IMG/VR virus record: IMGVR_UViG_3300027754_000147
Location: 1-48,157 of that record
Direction: 5' to 3' (one strand)
Length of the DNA: 48,157 nt
DNA from: a virus
A program made the translations under genes and the position numbers. This document shows, piece by piece, positions 1 through 7,002 of this stretch. Positions within the stretch are counted from its first letter, which is position 1, and the number at the start of each line of letters is the position of its first letter. The notes below the pieces were generated by a model. That model ran no database searches and was not told where the DNA came from. It was given only the letters and a program-made list of their open reading frames with translations.

Positions 1-2898
1 TATTTTACTTTTGGTTTAAAACCTTATATAAATAAGTCAGATAATGTAACTTATATTCATTGTAAAACAGAACGAGAGCTATTTACTAAATTTATAGAGT
101 ATTTAGCTGATGATTATCCTGATGTAATAACTGGTTGGAACTGTCTCGAAGAAAATCAGCATATCTGGCTCAAAGATAGAATTATTAAGATTAAAGATTT
201 ATCAAATAATTACGAGAGTAAACCACTTAAAACCCATGGTATTTGTATAAATAATTTTATGAATACAGGTAATAAAGATGAATATAAACTTACTACAGAG
301 CATGGAGATCAAATAAGATGTTCTATAGATCATAAATTTATGGTATATACCTTAGAAAAAGGAAAATATAGTTGCTATAATGTGTTAACAAAAAATTTAC
401 AAACGCTAAGTGTTAAAGAAATAATAAAGCTTCAAGATACACATTATGTATATTTTACAAAATATCTTAATAACAATAAAAATAAAGATTTAACTTATCG
501 CGATTTAATTGAAAATAGTGAACGGCTTAAAAAATATATTGTATCTACCAACCTTAATGTATATACATTTAATTTTACAAAAACAAAACGAATAAATAGT
601 AGTTTTGATATTAATATAGATGAAATTATTAGTCCTGATATTTTAAAATTATTAGGTTTTATTTTTACAGATGGAACATTTTCCAAAACTGAAAATACAT
701 TTCGTTACACTAACAAGTATAAGAATGTTGTAGATAGTTATACAGAGATTTATAATAAAGAACACAATACAGATTTAAGTCTTTCACTAGAATGTAATAC
801 TGTCTTTAATGGTAAAGAGTTTCAAGCATATAGTAAACAAGTCCATAATAATAATAAATTAGGCATACTTTTTGAAATAATTTATAATGAAAGTTTAACC
901 AAACAGCCTAATATTGAGTTAATATCCCGCCTTTCTTATAACCAGTTTATGTTATTTCTTAGTGGTATGATAGATGGTGATGGTTCCATTACTGCAGATG
1001 CTGTGCTATTATGTAATTATGATTGTGTAAAATATAGCTTTTTAAATGATTTACAAGAACTCTTATTGTGGAACGGTATTCAATCAAGTGTAAATACAGA
1101 TACAACAATATTACGTATTGCTGCAAATACCTTAAACAAACAACACATCGAAACATTAAATTTATTTCAGCAAGAACGTAAAACTAGATTATCACAATTA
1201 AATTATAGACAAATAAAAAATACAGCATCTAATAATATCTCTTGGTATTCAAAGGATGATAAAGTTGTAGTAAGACTCAAGCCAGTACTAAAAACAGGCA
1301 ATATTGTACAAATGTATGATATTACTACAGAGACACATACATTTTTATGTAAAGGCATACATACTCACAACTGTTCTGGCTTCGATATTCCATATATTGT
1401 TAATAGATGCGAACGTATTCTTAGTGAAGAGTATGTTAATATGCTATCTCCTCTCGGTAAAGTGCATTATCGTACGTTTATGGGTAAGTTTGGTAGGGAA
1501 CAAAAGAGATACTTTTTGGATGGTATATCTGTAATTGACTATCTTGATATTTATCGACGTTTTTGTCTTAAATTGCGCGAATCCTATAAACTTGATGCAA
1601 TTGGCGAATTAGAATTAGGTCAACGTAAGATTGATTACGGTGATATTGACTTAGCTACTTTATCTGATACTAATTGGCAGACATTTGTCGATTATAATAT
1701 ACAAGACGTTAATCTTGTTATTAAGTTAGAAGAAAAACTTCAGTATATATCCTTACTTCGTATGTTATCGGTTGTAGGTTTAACTACTCTTGAAGGAGCT
1801 ATGGGTACTCTATCAGTTATTAACGGAGCTCTTGCAATTAAAGCGCGAGCTCGAGGCGAAATTATTTCAACGTTCATTCGATCTGAGAAACCTGGTCAGA
1901 ATCCTGGTGCTTATGTTGCTACTCCTAAAAAAGGGTTTAAAACTAGTGTTGTATCGTTTGATGCTAACTCTCTATACCCGAATGTGATGATTTCCTTGAA
2001 TCTATCGCCTGAAACGAAGATTGGTAAGATAGAGAAGACTAATACCGGTAATATTAATATATATCATGTATCTGGTAAGTGTTTTGAGTTATCCCCTGCA
2101 GCTTTTAGTACTTATATTAAGCAAGAGCAATGTGCGGTAACTAAAGCAGGATTTCTCTTTAGTCAGAAGAAGAGAGGTATTATTCCTGAGTTTCTTGACT
2201 ACTATTACAATGAACGAGTATTAGTAAAGGAGTTATTGTTTAAAGCCAAGACGCAATTAAGTACTACTCCTAAAAATACTCCTGCTTATACTGAATTACA
2301 GTATGAAGTAGAGAGACTTAATACTAAACAGATGGTTATTAAGGTGCTTGTTAATAGTTGTTATGGATATATGGGTAATAAGCAAGCTCCTATAGGAGAT
2401 GACGATATTGCATCGTCAGTTACCTTAACTGGTCAAGCTATTATTAAGCAAGCTGGTAAGATTCTGCAAGATTACTTAAAAATTAACTTTAATGTACTAG
2501 ATGAAAAGGTACTAGATGAAAGTTGGGTATATTCTGATACAGATTCTTATACGGGTGATACTCAAATAGTTACTAATAGAGGGACATTTGACGCAGCAGC
2601 TCTATGGGATGAATTTATAAGTACATCAGTAAATCTTACAACTTTTGGACATGAAGTTCAAAAAATAAACGATTTAAATGTTTTATCATACGATAAAACT
2701 GAAGATACCATTAAGTTTAGAAAGGTTAAAAACCTAATTAGACATAAAGTGACTAAAGGTAAATATAAAATAACCGTTAATAATAAAAATATTACAATGA
2801 CTGAAGATCACGGATGTATTGTAATTCGAAATGGTGATTTAGTTAGAGTGTCTGCTAAAGAAATACAAAAAGGTGATAAGATGATAGTACGTCGCTAA
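1..2898 (+). CDS. 43: DNA polymerase (gp43-like), N-terminal fragment with a LAGLIDADG intein and a split N-intein; 5' partial
   Basis: Frame 1 is open from base 1, so the start and roughly 160-170 residues (judging from T4 gp43) lie upstream. The product is the replicative family-B polymerase with 3'-5' exonuclease. Visible host motifs are Exo II (DVITGWN, interrupted, then CSGFDIPYI), Exo III (YNIQD), motif A (SFDANSLYP, about 1954-1980), motif B (KVLVNSCYG, about 2341-2367) and motif C (YSDTD, 2530-2544). The host sequence is interrupted by a contiguous intein at 142-1371. It ends after motif C by running into an N-intein (2545-2895) with its own stop. The rest of the polymerase is encoded at 3836-4810 and must be joined by trans-splicing. 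The middle extein is 391 codons, close to the corresponding T4 segment. An ATG at 259 lies inside the intein and is not a real start. Polymerase assignment is very secure. Confidence 0.96.
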   Translation, partial: YFTFGLKPYINKSDNVTYIHCKTERELFTKFIEYLADDYPDVITGWNCLEENQHIWLKDRIIKIKDLSNNYESKPLKTHGICINNFMNTGNKDEYKLTTEHGDQIRCSIDHKFMVYTLEKGKYSCYNVLTKNLQTLSVKEIIKLQDTHYVYFTKYLNNNKNKDLTYRDLIENSERLKKYIVSTNLNVYTFNFTKTKRINSSFDINIDEIISPDILKLLGFIFTDGTFSKTENTFRYTNKYKNVVDSYTEIYNKEHNTDLSLSLECNTVFNGKEFQAYSKQVHNNNKLGILFEIIYNESLTKQPNIELISRLSYNQFMLFLSGMIDGDGSITADAVLLCNYDCVKYSFLNDLQELLLWNGIQSSVNTDTTILRIAANTLNKQHIETLNLFQQERKTRLSQLNYRQIKNTASNNISWYSKDDKVVVRLKPVLKTGNIVQMYDITTETHTFLCKGIHTHNCSGFDIPYIVNRCERILSEEYVNMLSPLGKVHYRTFMGKFGREQKRYFLDGISVIDYLDIYRRFCLKLRESYKLDAIGELELGQRKIDYGDIDLATLSDTNWQTFVDYNIQDVNLVIKLEEKLQYISLLRMLSVVGLTTLEGAMGTLSVINGALAIKARARGEIISTFIRSEKPGQNPGAYVATPKKGFKTSVVSFDANSLYPNVMISLNLSPETKIGKIEKTNTGNINIYHVSGKCFELSPAAFSTYIKQEQCAVTKAGFLFSQKKRGIIPEFLDYYYNERVLVKELLFKAKTQLSTTPKNTPAYTELQYEVERLNTKQMVIKVLVNSCYGYMGNKQAPIGDDDIASSVTLTGQAIIKQAGKILQDYLKINFNVLDEKVLDESWVYSDTDSYTGDTQIVTNRGTFDAAALWDEFISTSVNLTTFGHEVQKINDLNVLSYDKTEDTIKFRKVKNLIRHKVTKGKYKITVNNKNITMTEDHGCIVIRNGDLVRVSAKEIQKGDKMIVRR
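142..1371 (+). other. Contiguous intein with LAGLIDADG homing endonuclease, in polymerase Exo II motif
   Basis: This is a 410-residue in-frame insertion between GWN and CSGFD of the Exo II motif. It begins with Cys1 (CLEENQHIWLKD) and ends in HTHN before a +1 Cys. Block B is seen as TTEHGDQIRCSIDHKF and block F as MYDITTETHTFLCKGIHTHN. Two LAGLIDADG-type motifs, LLGFIFTDGTF (about 649-681) and FLSGMIDGDGSI (about 955-990), show a dodecapeptide-family homing endonuclease inside it. All splicing residues (Cys1, block-B His, terminal His-Asn, Cys+1) and both acidic endonuclease residues are present, so both activities look intact. Insertion in an exonuclease catalytic motif means unspliced polymerase should be non-functional for proofreading. 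Function is inferred from motifs. Confidence 0.95.
2545..2895 (+). other. Split N-intein (Ser1) of polymerase motif-C intein
   Basis: After YSDTD the reading frame enters SYTGDTQIV, a class-1 intein block A with Ser1 in place of Cys1. It continues for 117 codons to a stop at 2896-2898. Block B is recognisable as YKITVNNKNITMTEDHG. Archaeal polymerase inteins use the same motif-C site and often Ser1. The matching C-intein is at 3836-3982. The junction restores YSDTD-SLYF, in agreement with family-B motif C followed by an aliphatic and an aromatic residue. Confidence 0.92.
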
Positions 2899-2905
2899 TC
2901 TTGAA

Positions 2906-2956
2906 TATAAATAATTAGCTGTATCTGTATATAAATAAGCTGTATCTGTATAAATA
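2906..2956 (+). promoter_or_regulatory. Three tandem T4-type late promoters (TATAAATA) in a short direct repeat
   Basis: TATAAATA occurs at 2906-2913, 2930-2937 and 2949-2956. The copies are separated by repeats of the element AGCTGTATCTG. The last copy ends 5 nt before the ATG at 2962, so its transcript would start at or near the start codon of the homing endonuclease. The consensus matches T4 late promoters recognised by a gp55-type sigma factor with gp33 and the clamp. Promoter activity is inferred from the motif. Confidence 0.75.
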
Positions 2957-2961
2957 TTTAT

Positions 2962-3846
2962 ATGACTACTAATATTCAATGCCAAGTATGCTTACGAACA
3001 TTTAAGAGCCTTTCAACTACACATTTAAAAACACATAATATGAGTTTTGATGAGTATAAAGTTAAATACCCTAATGCAATCATCAAAAGTGAATTAACTA
3101 AGAGTAAAATGACATGTACACTTGAGAATATGATAAGAGTTCATGGTGAAATTAAGGGACCTATTGCATTTAATATATATAAACAAAAGCAGGCTTATTC
3201 TAACTCGTTTGAATATAAACAACAACGTTACGGCTGGACTAAAGAAAAATATGATGAATATAACAGCAGTAGAGCTAATACAAAGAAAAATAGTATAAAT
3301 CGATATGGTAAAGAGTTAGGAGAAAAAAAATGGAGTGAATATTGTAATATTCAAAGATATGCAGGCGTCTCATACGAGTATTTTATTGTTAAATATGGAA
3401 ACATTGAAGGAGCTGAGAGATATGAAAAAATGCTTGATAAAAAAATGCATCATAACTTTGCTGGTCATAGTAAAGTATCAGCTGAATTATTTGCGTTAAT
3501 AGATATTGACGGTAATGGTTATTATGCACCAAAAACAGCTGAATATAAATTTAAAACATCTGCTATAACTAGACGATCTTTTTTTGTTGACTATTACAAT
3601 CCAATACAGCGACGAGCTATAGAATTTTACGGTAATTATTGGCATAGTAATCCAGCAATATATACAACTGACTTTATAAATCGAAGTAAGCGTACCGCAA
3701 AAGAGCAGTGGGAATTTGATTCAAATCGTATTAGTAGTATTGAAAAAGAATTTAATATAAAAATACTAGTAATATGGGAGAATGACTTTAAAATGAAAAG
3801 AGAATTTACAATTGAGCAAGCTAAAGCATTTATATATGATAGATAA
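2962..3846 (+). CDS. Free-standing homing endonuclease, Vsr-like EDxHD type, between split-intein halves
   Basis: A 294-residue protein. The N-terminus has a MucR/Ros-like zinc finger, C7-x2-C10-x10-H21-x3-H25. The middle contains YGKELGEKKWSEYC and KYGNIEGAERYEKML segments, typical of DNA-binding repeats in phage endonucleases. The C-terminal third has the Vsr-fold pattern: E175 (SAEL), D210 (FVDYYN), E221-H228 (EFYGNYWH) and a late IWENDF strand. Such enzymes are known from fractured phage genes, where they sit between the two halves of a split-intein gene and are thought to spread the arrangement. It lies between polymerase fragments, with late promoters directly upstream. Its last codons overlap the start of the downstream C-intein gene, suggesting translational coupling. 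All family residues are present, so it is probably active. Confidence 0.88.
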   Translation: MTTNIQCQVCLRTFKSLSTTHLKTHNMSFDEYKVKYPNAIIKSELTKSKMTCTLENMIRVHGEIKGPIAFNIYKQKQAYSNSFEYKQQRYGWTKEKYDEYNSSRANTKKNSINRYGKELGEKKWSEYCNIQRYAGVSYEYFIVKYGNIEGAERYEKMLDKKMHHNFAGHSKVSAELFALIDIDGNGYYAPKTAEYKFKTSAITRRSFFVDYYNPIQRRAIEFYGNYWHSNPAIYTTDFINRSKRTAKEQWEFDSNRISSIEKEFNIKILVIWENDFKMKREFTIEQAKAFIYDR

Positions 3847-3982
3847 TATTAAAAATTACGATATAGTTGAAGTTACATGTGTAGAACAGTTAGAAGATTT
3901 TGTAGATGAATATGTATATGATCTTGAAATGGAAGATAGTAATCAACCCTGGTTTTTTGCTAACGATATTTTAATTCATAAT
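3836..3982 (+). other. Split C-intein of polymerase motif-C intein
   Basis: Forty-nine residues with block F as YVYDLEMEDSNQPWFFAND and block G as ILIHN, followed by Ser+1. Penultimate His and terminal Asn are present. It pairs with the Ser1 N-intein at 2545-2895. N- and C-inteins together are about 166 residues with no internal endonuclease, a normal minimal intein size. Confidence 0.92.
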
Positions 3983-4810
3983 AGTTTATACTTTTCGTTA
4001 GGTTGCATAGAAGATAAGCTAAAACTAAAGAAAGATGATGTAATTACTGAAGAATTCTATAAAGAGGTAGAAAATATTGAGAATTACCTTAATACAGAGA
4101 TAACTTCGTGGTCTAAGAAAGCTTTCCGTACTTTAGATAGTAGATTCGTATTTAAACGTGAGTGTATTGCTGATGTTGGCTTATTTTTACAGAAAAAACG
4201 CTATGTTTTGCATATCTTAGATGAGGAGGGTATTAAAGTTAATAAATTTAAGTATACTGGGGTAGAAGTCGTAAGAACTACTATGCCTAATGCAATTAAA
4301 CCGTTTGCTAAGCAAATTATTGAGACTATGCTTATGAGTCAATCACTTAAGCAAACAAATGATATCCTAACTAGCGCATACAATGCGTTTAAGAACTTAC
4401 CTGCAGAAGATATTGCTTTTGTTATGGGTATTAAGGGATATGAGAAGTATGCACCTAAATGTAAAGACTTTAATATAGCGACTCGTACTCCTATTCATGT
4501 TAAAGCAGCTTACTTGCATAATCATATTAATAAAATGCTTAATATTAGTACTAAGTATGAAGAGATTAATTCAGGAGATAAGATTAGATATGTATATGTT
4601 CAAAAACCGAATAAATATCAGATTGATGTAATTGGGTTTAAGTATACTTTTCCAGAAGAGTATATTGGGCTGTTAAAAATTGATTATGAGCTAATGTTTG
4701 AGAAAATCCTGTATAGTTCTATCGAAAGATTCTATGATAGTGTCAGCTGGCAAATTCGTAAGCCGTCGGATAACGTTACTTGTGAATTATTTGACTTATT
4801 TAGCCTTTAA
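3836..4810 (+). CDS. 43: DNA polymerase (gp43-like), C-terminal fragment with split C-intein
   Basis: I chose ATG 3836, which overlaps the endonuclease stop (ATGATAGATAA). A TTG 24 nt upstream in frame is less likely. Residues 1-49 are the C-intein, ending DILIHN. The C-extein (275 residues) starts SLYFSLG, completing polymerase motif C, and continues through the KKRY motif into the thumb. Its length equals the portion of T4 gp43 after the catalytic YGDTDS. The C-terminus ends CELFDLFSL, resembling the clamp-binding tail of T4 gp43, so it probably docks on the gp45 clamp encoded at 16155-16880. A functional polymerase requires association with the N-fragment and trans-splicing. Confidence 0.94.
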   Translation: MIDNIKNYDIVEVTCVEQLEDFVDEYVYDLEMEDSNQPWFFANDILIHNSLYFSLGCIEDKLKLKKDDVITEEFYKEVENIENYLNTEITSWSKKAFRTLDSRFVFKRECIADVGLFLQKKRYVLHILDEEGIKVNKFKYTGVEVVRTTMPNAIKPFAKQIIETMLMSQSLKQTNDILTSAYNAFKNLPAEDIAFVMGIKGYEKYAPKCKDFNIATRTPIHVKAAYLHNHINKMLNISTKYEEINSGDKIRYVYVQKPNKYQIDVIGFKYTFPEEYIGLLKIDYELMFEKILYSSIERFYDSVSWQIRKPSDNVTCELFDLFSL

Positions 4811-4847
4811 ATATTGCATTTTAGAAAAAATATATTAAAATAACTAT

Positions 4848-5210
4848 ATGTCAAACATGTTAACATTCGTAGACCAAATCGGCCGTACCGTAATCGGTAA
4901 ACTAGTATCTGAGGACCAAAATACTATTGTAATTAATAATCCTGTTATTGTATTTGTCAATCCTAATCAAGAAACTGGACAAATTCAAGTTCAATCTTTT
5001 CCATATCTGTTTATGGAATTTATTGATAAGGATAGTAGGGATAAAAACAATTGGACCTTCCATAAGAGTGCTATTGCTATCTCAGACGTCACACTCGATT
5101 CATTAATTGTCAATCAATATAATAATATTAATTCTGCTGCAGTTGGTGCTCCGCTACAGTCTGGAGTCCCGCAGGGAGAAGCTGAAGTAATTCGCTTGTT
5201 CGAAGATTAA
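4848..5210 (+). CDS. Hypothetical protein, possibly Sm/LSM-like
   Basis: A 120-residue protein, not recognised with certainty. The first half (GRTVIGKLVSEDQNTIVINNP) has the alternating beta pattern of an Sm-like fold: a Gly-Arg start, a G-K-L turn, then a polar turn and a hydrophobic strand. The second half is polar with a low-complexity Gly/Pro stretch and an acidic C-terminus (RLFED). There is no signal peptide or membrane segment. It lies 37 nt downstream of the polymerase C-fragment, preceded by an AT-rich stretch ending TATTAAAATAACTATATG that may hold a promoter, and is followed by a strong terminator. That context suggests an early gene of the replication cluster. The Sm-like idea is an inference from pattern only. 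Confidence 0.7.
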   Translation: MSNMLTFVDQIGRTVIGKLVSEDQNTIVINNPVIVFVNPNQETGQIQVQSFPYLFMEFIDKDSRDKNNWTFHKSAIAISDVTLDSLIVNQYNNINSAAVGAPLQSGVPQGEAEVIRLFED

Positions 5211-5219
5211 TAACACCTC

Positions 5220-5252
5220 AACCTTGTGTAATTAATTACACAAGGTTTTTTT
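5220..5252 (+). terminator. Rho-independent terminator
   Basis: A perfect 28-nt palindrome (14-bp arms, left arm AACCTTGTGTAATT) at 5220-5247 is followed directly by a run of T. It lies 10 nt after the stop of the Sm-like gene. It should end the polymerase transcript. Confidence 0.9.
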
Positions 5253-5282
5253 ATGGTTAAAAATATATCAGTAGTTATAATA
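5235..5282 (+). repeat. Intergenic module copy A (terminator arm plus promoter)
   Basis: This stretch matches 5970-6016 at about 42 of 48 positions by my hand alignment, with one single-base gap. The shared parts are the right arm of the terminator with its T-run and the promoter-like CAGTAGTTATAATA. Copy A retains a full terminator hairpin. Confidence 0.8.
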
Positions 5283-5288
5283 TAAATA
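5276..5288 (+). promoter_or_regulatory. Overlapping early (TATAAT) and late (TATAAATA) promoter elements
   Basis: TATAAT at 5276-5281 and TATAAATA at 5281-5288 share one base. The late element ends 11 nt before the ATG at 5300. Both should drive the phosphoesterase. No clear -35 box was found at the standard distance. Confidence 0.6.
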
Positions 5289-5299
5289 TTAAACATATT

Positions 5300-5956
5300 A
5301 TGCATATCTTAACTATTAGTGATGTTCATTTAGGAAGTCCTGTCAGTCAAAAGGATAAAGTCCTGCAAGTATTGAACTTCGACTTTAATACTTTAATTAT
5401 TAATGGTGATTTATTTGATAGTTATTCGTTTAAAAGATTTGATAAAAAAGATTGGGCAATTCTAAGTAAAATCCGTAAATTAAGTAAATCACATGAAGTC
5501 ATCTTAGTACATGGCAACCATGATGCTAATGCGGAATTTTTATCAGCTATTACAGGAATGGATTTTGTAGAAAATCATCTTTCGATTATTAATGGAACGA
5601 AATATTTCTTTGAGCATGGCGATAAATACGATCACTGGATTAAACACAAGCCATTTATTACGTGGTTTTTTACAGGACTGTATTATCAAATTCAAAAAAT
5701 TGATAAAAACCATAATACTTCCCGAATGCTCAAACGAATGAGTAAATCGTGGGTTAAAGCAAAAGATATTGTCTGTAAAAAATTCGTAGAGAAGTATGGT
5801 GCTAAATATGATGTGCTTTTAGCAGGACATACTCATCATGCTGAAGTTAAATACATGAACAATTGCACTTACATTAATAGCGGGTCATTTTGTGAAGAAA
5901 AGTGTTCTTATGTGGAAATTTATGAGGATGGAACATTTTCTTTAAAATATCTTTAA
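5300..5956 (+). CDS. Calcineurin-like metallophosphoesterase
   Basis: A 218-residue enzyme with all metal-binding motifs of the family: D8 and H10 in SDVHLG, D37 in NGDLFD, N73-H74-D75 in GNHD, a His in FEHGDKYDHW, and GHTHH near residue 176. The C-terminal INSGSF strand is also typical. The arrangement is closest to small bacterial LpxH/YfcE-type phosphoesterases, which hydrolyse phosphodiester or pyrophosphate bonds with two divalent metals. The substrate cannot be told from sequence. It could be a nucleotide, a phosphorylated end or a lipid intermediate. It lies between two copies of an intergenic terminator/promoter module, so it is probably transcribed as its own unit just ahead of uvsX. 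Confidence 0.88.
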   Translation: MHILTISDVHLGSPVSQKDKVLQVLNFDFNTLIINGDLFDSYSFKRFDKKDWAILSKIRKLSKSHEVILVHGNHDANAEFLSAITGMDFVENHLSIINGTKYFFEHGDKYDHWIKHKPFITWFFTGLYYQIQKIDKNHNTSRMLKRMSKSWVKAKDIVCKKFVEKYGAKYDVLLAGHTHHAEVKYMNNCTYINSGSFCEEKCSYVEIYEDGTFSLKYL

Positions 5957-5969
5957 ACCTACTCAACCG

Positions 5970-6016
5970 ATTACATAAGGTTTTTGATGGCCAAAAATAT
6001 AACAGTAGTTATAATA
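5970..6016 (+). repeat. Intergenic module copy B
   Basis: The second copy of the 5235-5282 module. The promoter part is conserved but the left terminator arm has been reduced to CTCAACCGATTACATAAGG, so the hairpin is weakened. It lies directly before uvsX. Read-through from the phosphoesterase may therefore be possible here. Confidence 0.8.
6010..6015 (+). promoter_or_regulatory. TATAAT promoter element for uvsX, 6 nt before ATG
   Basis: TATAAT is followed by six bases (AGATAT) and then the ATG at 6022. A sigma70-type start about 7 nt downstream would fall on the start codon, so the mRNA would be leaderless. There is no Shine-Dalgarno sequence. Confidence 0.6.
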
Positions 6017-6021
6017 GATAT

Positions 6022-6270
6022 ATGGATAAAGATATTAGAAGCGCACTAGATTCAATTAATGAAATTAACCCTTTTGCTACATGGTTAGATGATAATGCTC
6101 TAAGTACTGTTAATGGGTGGATTGATACTGGTAGTTATGTGCTAAATGCTATTATCTCTGGCTCAATTCATGGAGGTATTCCGAAAGGAAGAGTAACAAT
6201 GTTAGCTGGAGAATCAATGTGTTTAACAAAAGATCAAAAAATTAAAGTATATGAAATGAAAACACTCTAA
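6022..6270 (+). CDS. uvsX: UvsX/RecA-like recombinase, N-terminal fragment ending in a 16-residue N-intein
   Basis: A short 82-residue product. Residues 1-66 are the UvsX N-terminus, reaching the first half of the Walker A loop (GRVTMLAGESM). At residue 67 the sequence switches to CLTKDQKIKVYEMKTL and stops. The remaining Walker A, TGKS, is found after an intein C-terminus at 7003 in the next gene. Joining them gives GESMTGKS, a proper GxxxxGKS P-loop. The fragment cannot bind ATP alone. It is only useful as a trans-splicing partner. Total host sequence after joining is 365 residues, close to T4 UvsX (about 391). Confidence 0.9.
   Translation: MDKDIRSALDSINEINPFATWLDDNALSTVNGWIDTGSYVLNAIISGSIHGGIPKGRVTMLAGESMCLTKDQKIKVYEMKTL
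6220..6267 (+). other. Extremely short (16-residue) split N-intein
   Basis: Cys1 follows GESM of Walker A, and the reading frame ends 16 codons later. Block A is present but block B is not. Block B (NGCEIQCADEH) is instead encoded in the C-fragment gene at about 6769-6801. The intein is therefore split between blocks A and B rather than at the usual endonuclease position. Atypically split inteins with very short N-fragments (AceL-TerL, VidaL) are established precedents. Confidence 0.85.
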
Positions 6271-6485
6271 TAATAGAATATAACGACGTAATATTTCATC
6301 CGAGAGAAACAGATACGTGGGCAACAACAGTTGCAGAAAGTATAAAGAAAGATAATCAAAAATTAACTGTAGCTAAAAATTTAGGTTTTGAATTATTTTA
6401 TATTTGGGAAAAACGAGATATGGATATAGATTTATCAAATATTGTTAATATAATTAGACAAAGATATGACAATAAATCAAATTAA
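6270..6485 (+). pseudogene. Remnant of Vsr-like EDxHD homing endonuclease
   Basis: A frame without a start codon here encodes a segment with IIEYNDVIFHP, then AKNLGFELFYIWEKRD, ending in a stop at 6483-6485. It aligns with the C-terminal part of the intact endonuclease at 2962-3846: E-x6-H spacing matches EFYGNYWH, and IWEKRD matches IWENDF. Everything upstream, including the zinc finger and the counterparts of E175 and D210, is gone. The remnant abuts the 16-residue N-intein and overlaps the start of the C-fragment gene. It should not be an active nuclease. A start in an unusual codon cannot be fully excluded. Confidence 0.82.
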
Positions 6486-7002
6486 AGCAGAACTTCTCTA
6501 TTTTTACGAATATACTGAATTAGCGAAACTTGTTGGTATAAGCAAGAGTACATTAGAAAAACTCAACGATAATACAGCAACAAATATAACAACTAAATTA
6601 ATTACTGATTTTTTTAACACTCACTGTGACACTTTTAGTATAGAAACAACAATACCTAATATCAATCTAACAAATAAACAGTATTTAGTCGATACGCCAG
6701 ATGGATATCAGCTATGTACGATGTTTATAACTAAGCCTAATAAACCATGTGTGCATATTATTGCAGATAATGGATGTGAAATACAATGTGCAGATGAACA
6801 TCTAATACAACTGCAGACTAATAATAATACTGATTTAGGGTGGGTTATGGCTAATACATTAAAAGTAGGAGATATTGTAGATACAAAAAACGGTATAACT
6901 ACTATTAAACAAATAAATAGACTAGAGGTTCAAGATGTGTATGACTTTAGTGTTAATCACTCAAATCATAGATATTGGGCTGGAGGATTTAGTAACCATA
7001 AT
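6466..7002 (+). other. Long split C-intein of UvsX (blocks B, F and G) with N-terminal HTH extension
   Basis: The true intein part probably starts near YLVDTPDGYQ (about residue 75). Block B is IIADNGCEIQCADEHLI, followed by a conserved LKVGDIV turn, block F VYDFSVNHSNHRYWAGG and block G FSNHN, then Thr+1. Penultimate His and terminal Asn are present. Together with the 16-residue N-intein it would make a complete splicing domain. Thr at +1 is allowed but less common than Ser or Cys. Confidence 0.85.

Noticed and set aside
259-300. Separate gene starting at ATG 259
   Set aside because: The frame is open to base 1 and encodes polymerase followed by intein block A, so 259 is an internal Met of the intein.
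3812-3835. Upstream TTG start for the polymerase C-fragment
   Set aside because: TTG is a weak start and the extra eight residues are not intein-like; ATG 3836 overlaps the endonuclease stop, which is the pattern used elsewhere here.
6255-6485. Frameshift error in a contiguous UvsX intein
   Set aside because: The intervening frame encodes a recognisable endonuclease fragment rather than intein sequence, so no single-base change would join the two halves into a normal intein.
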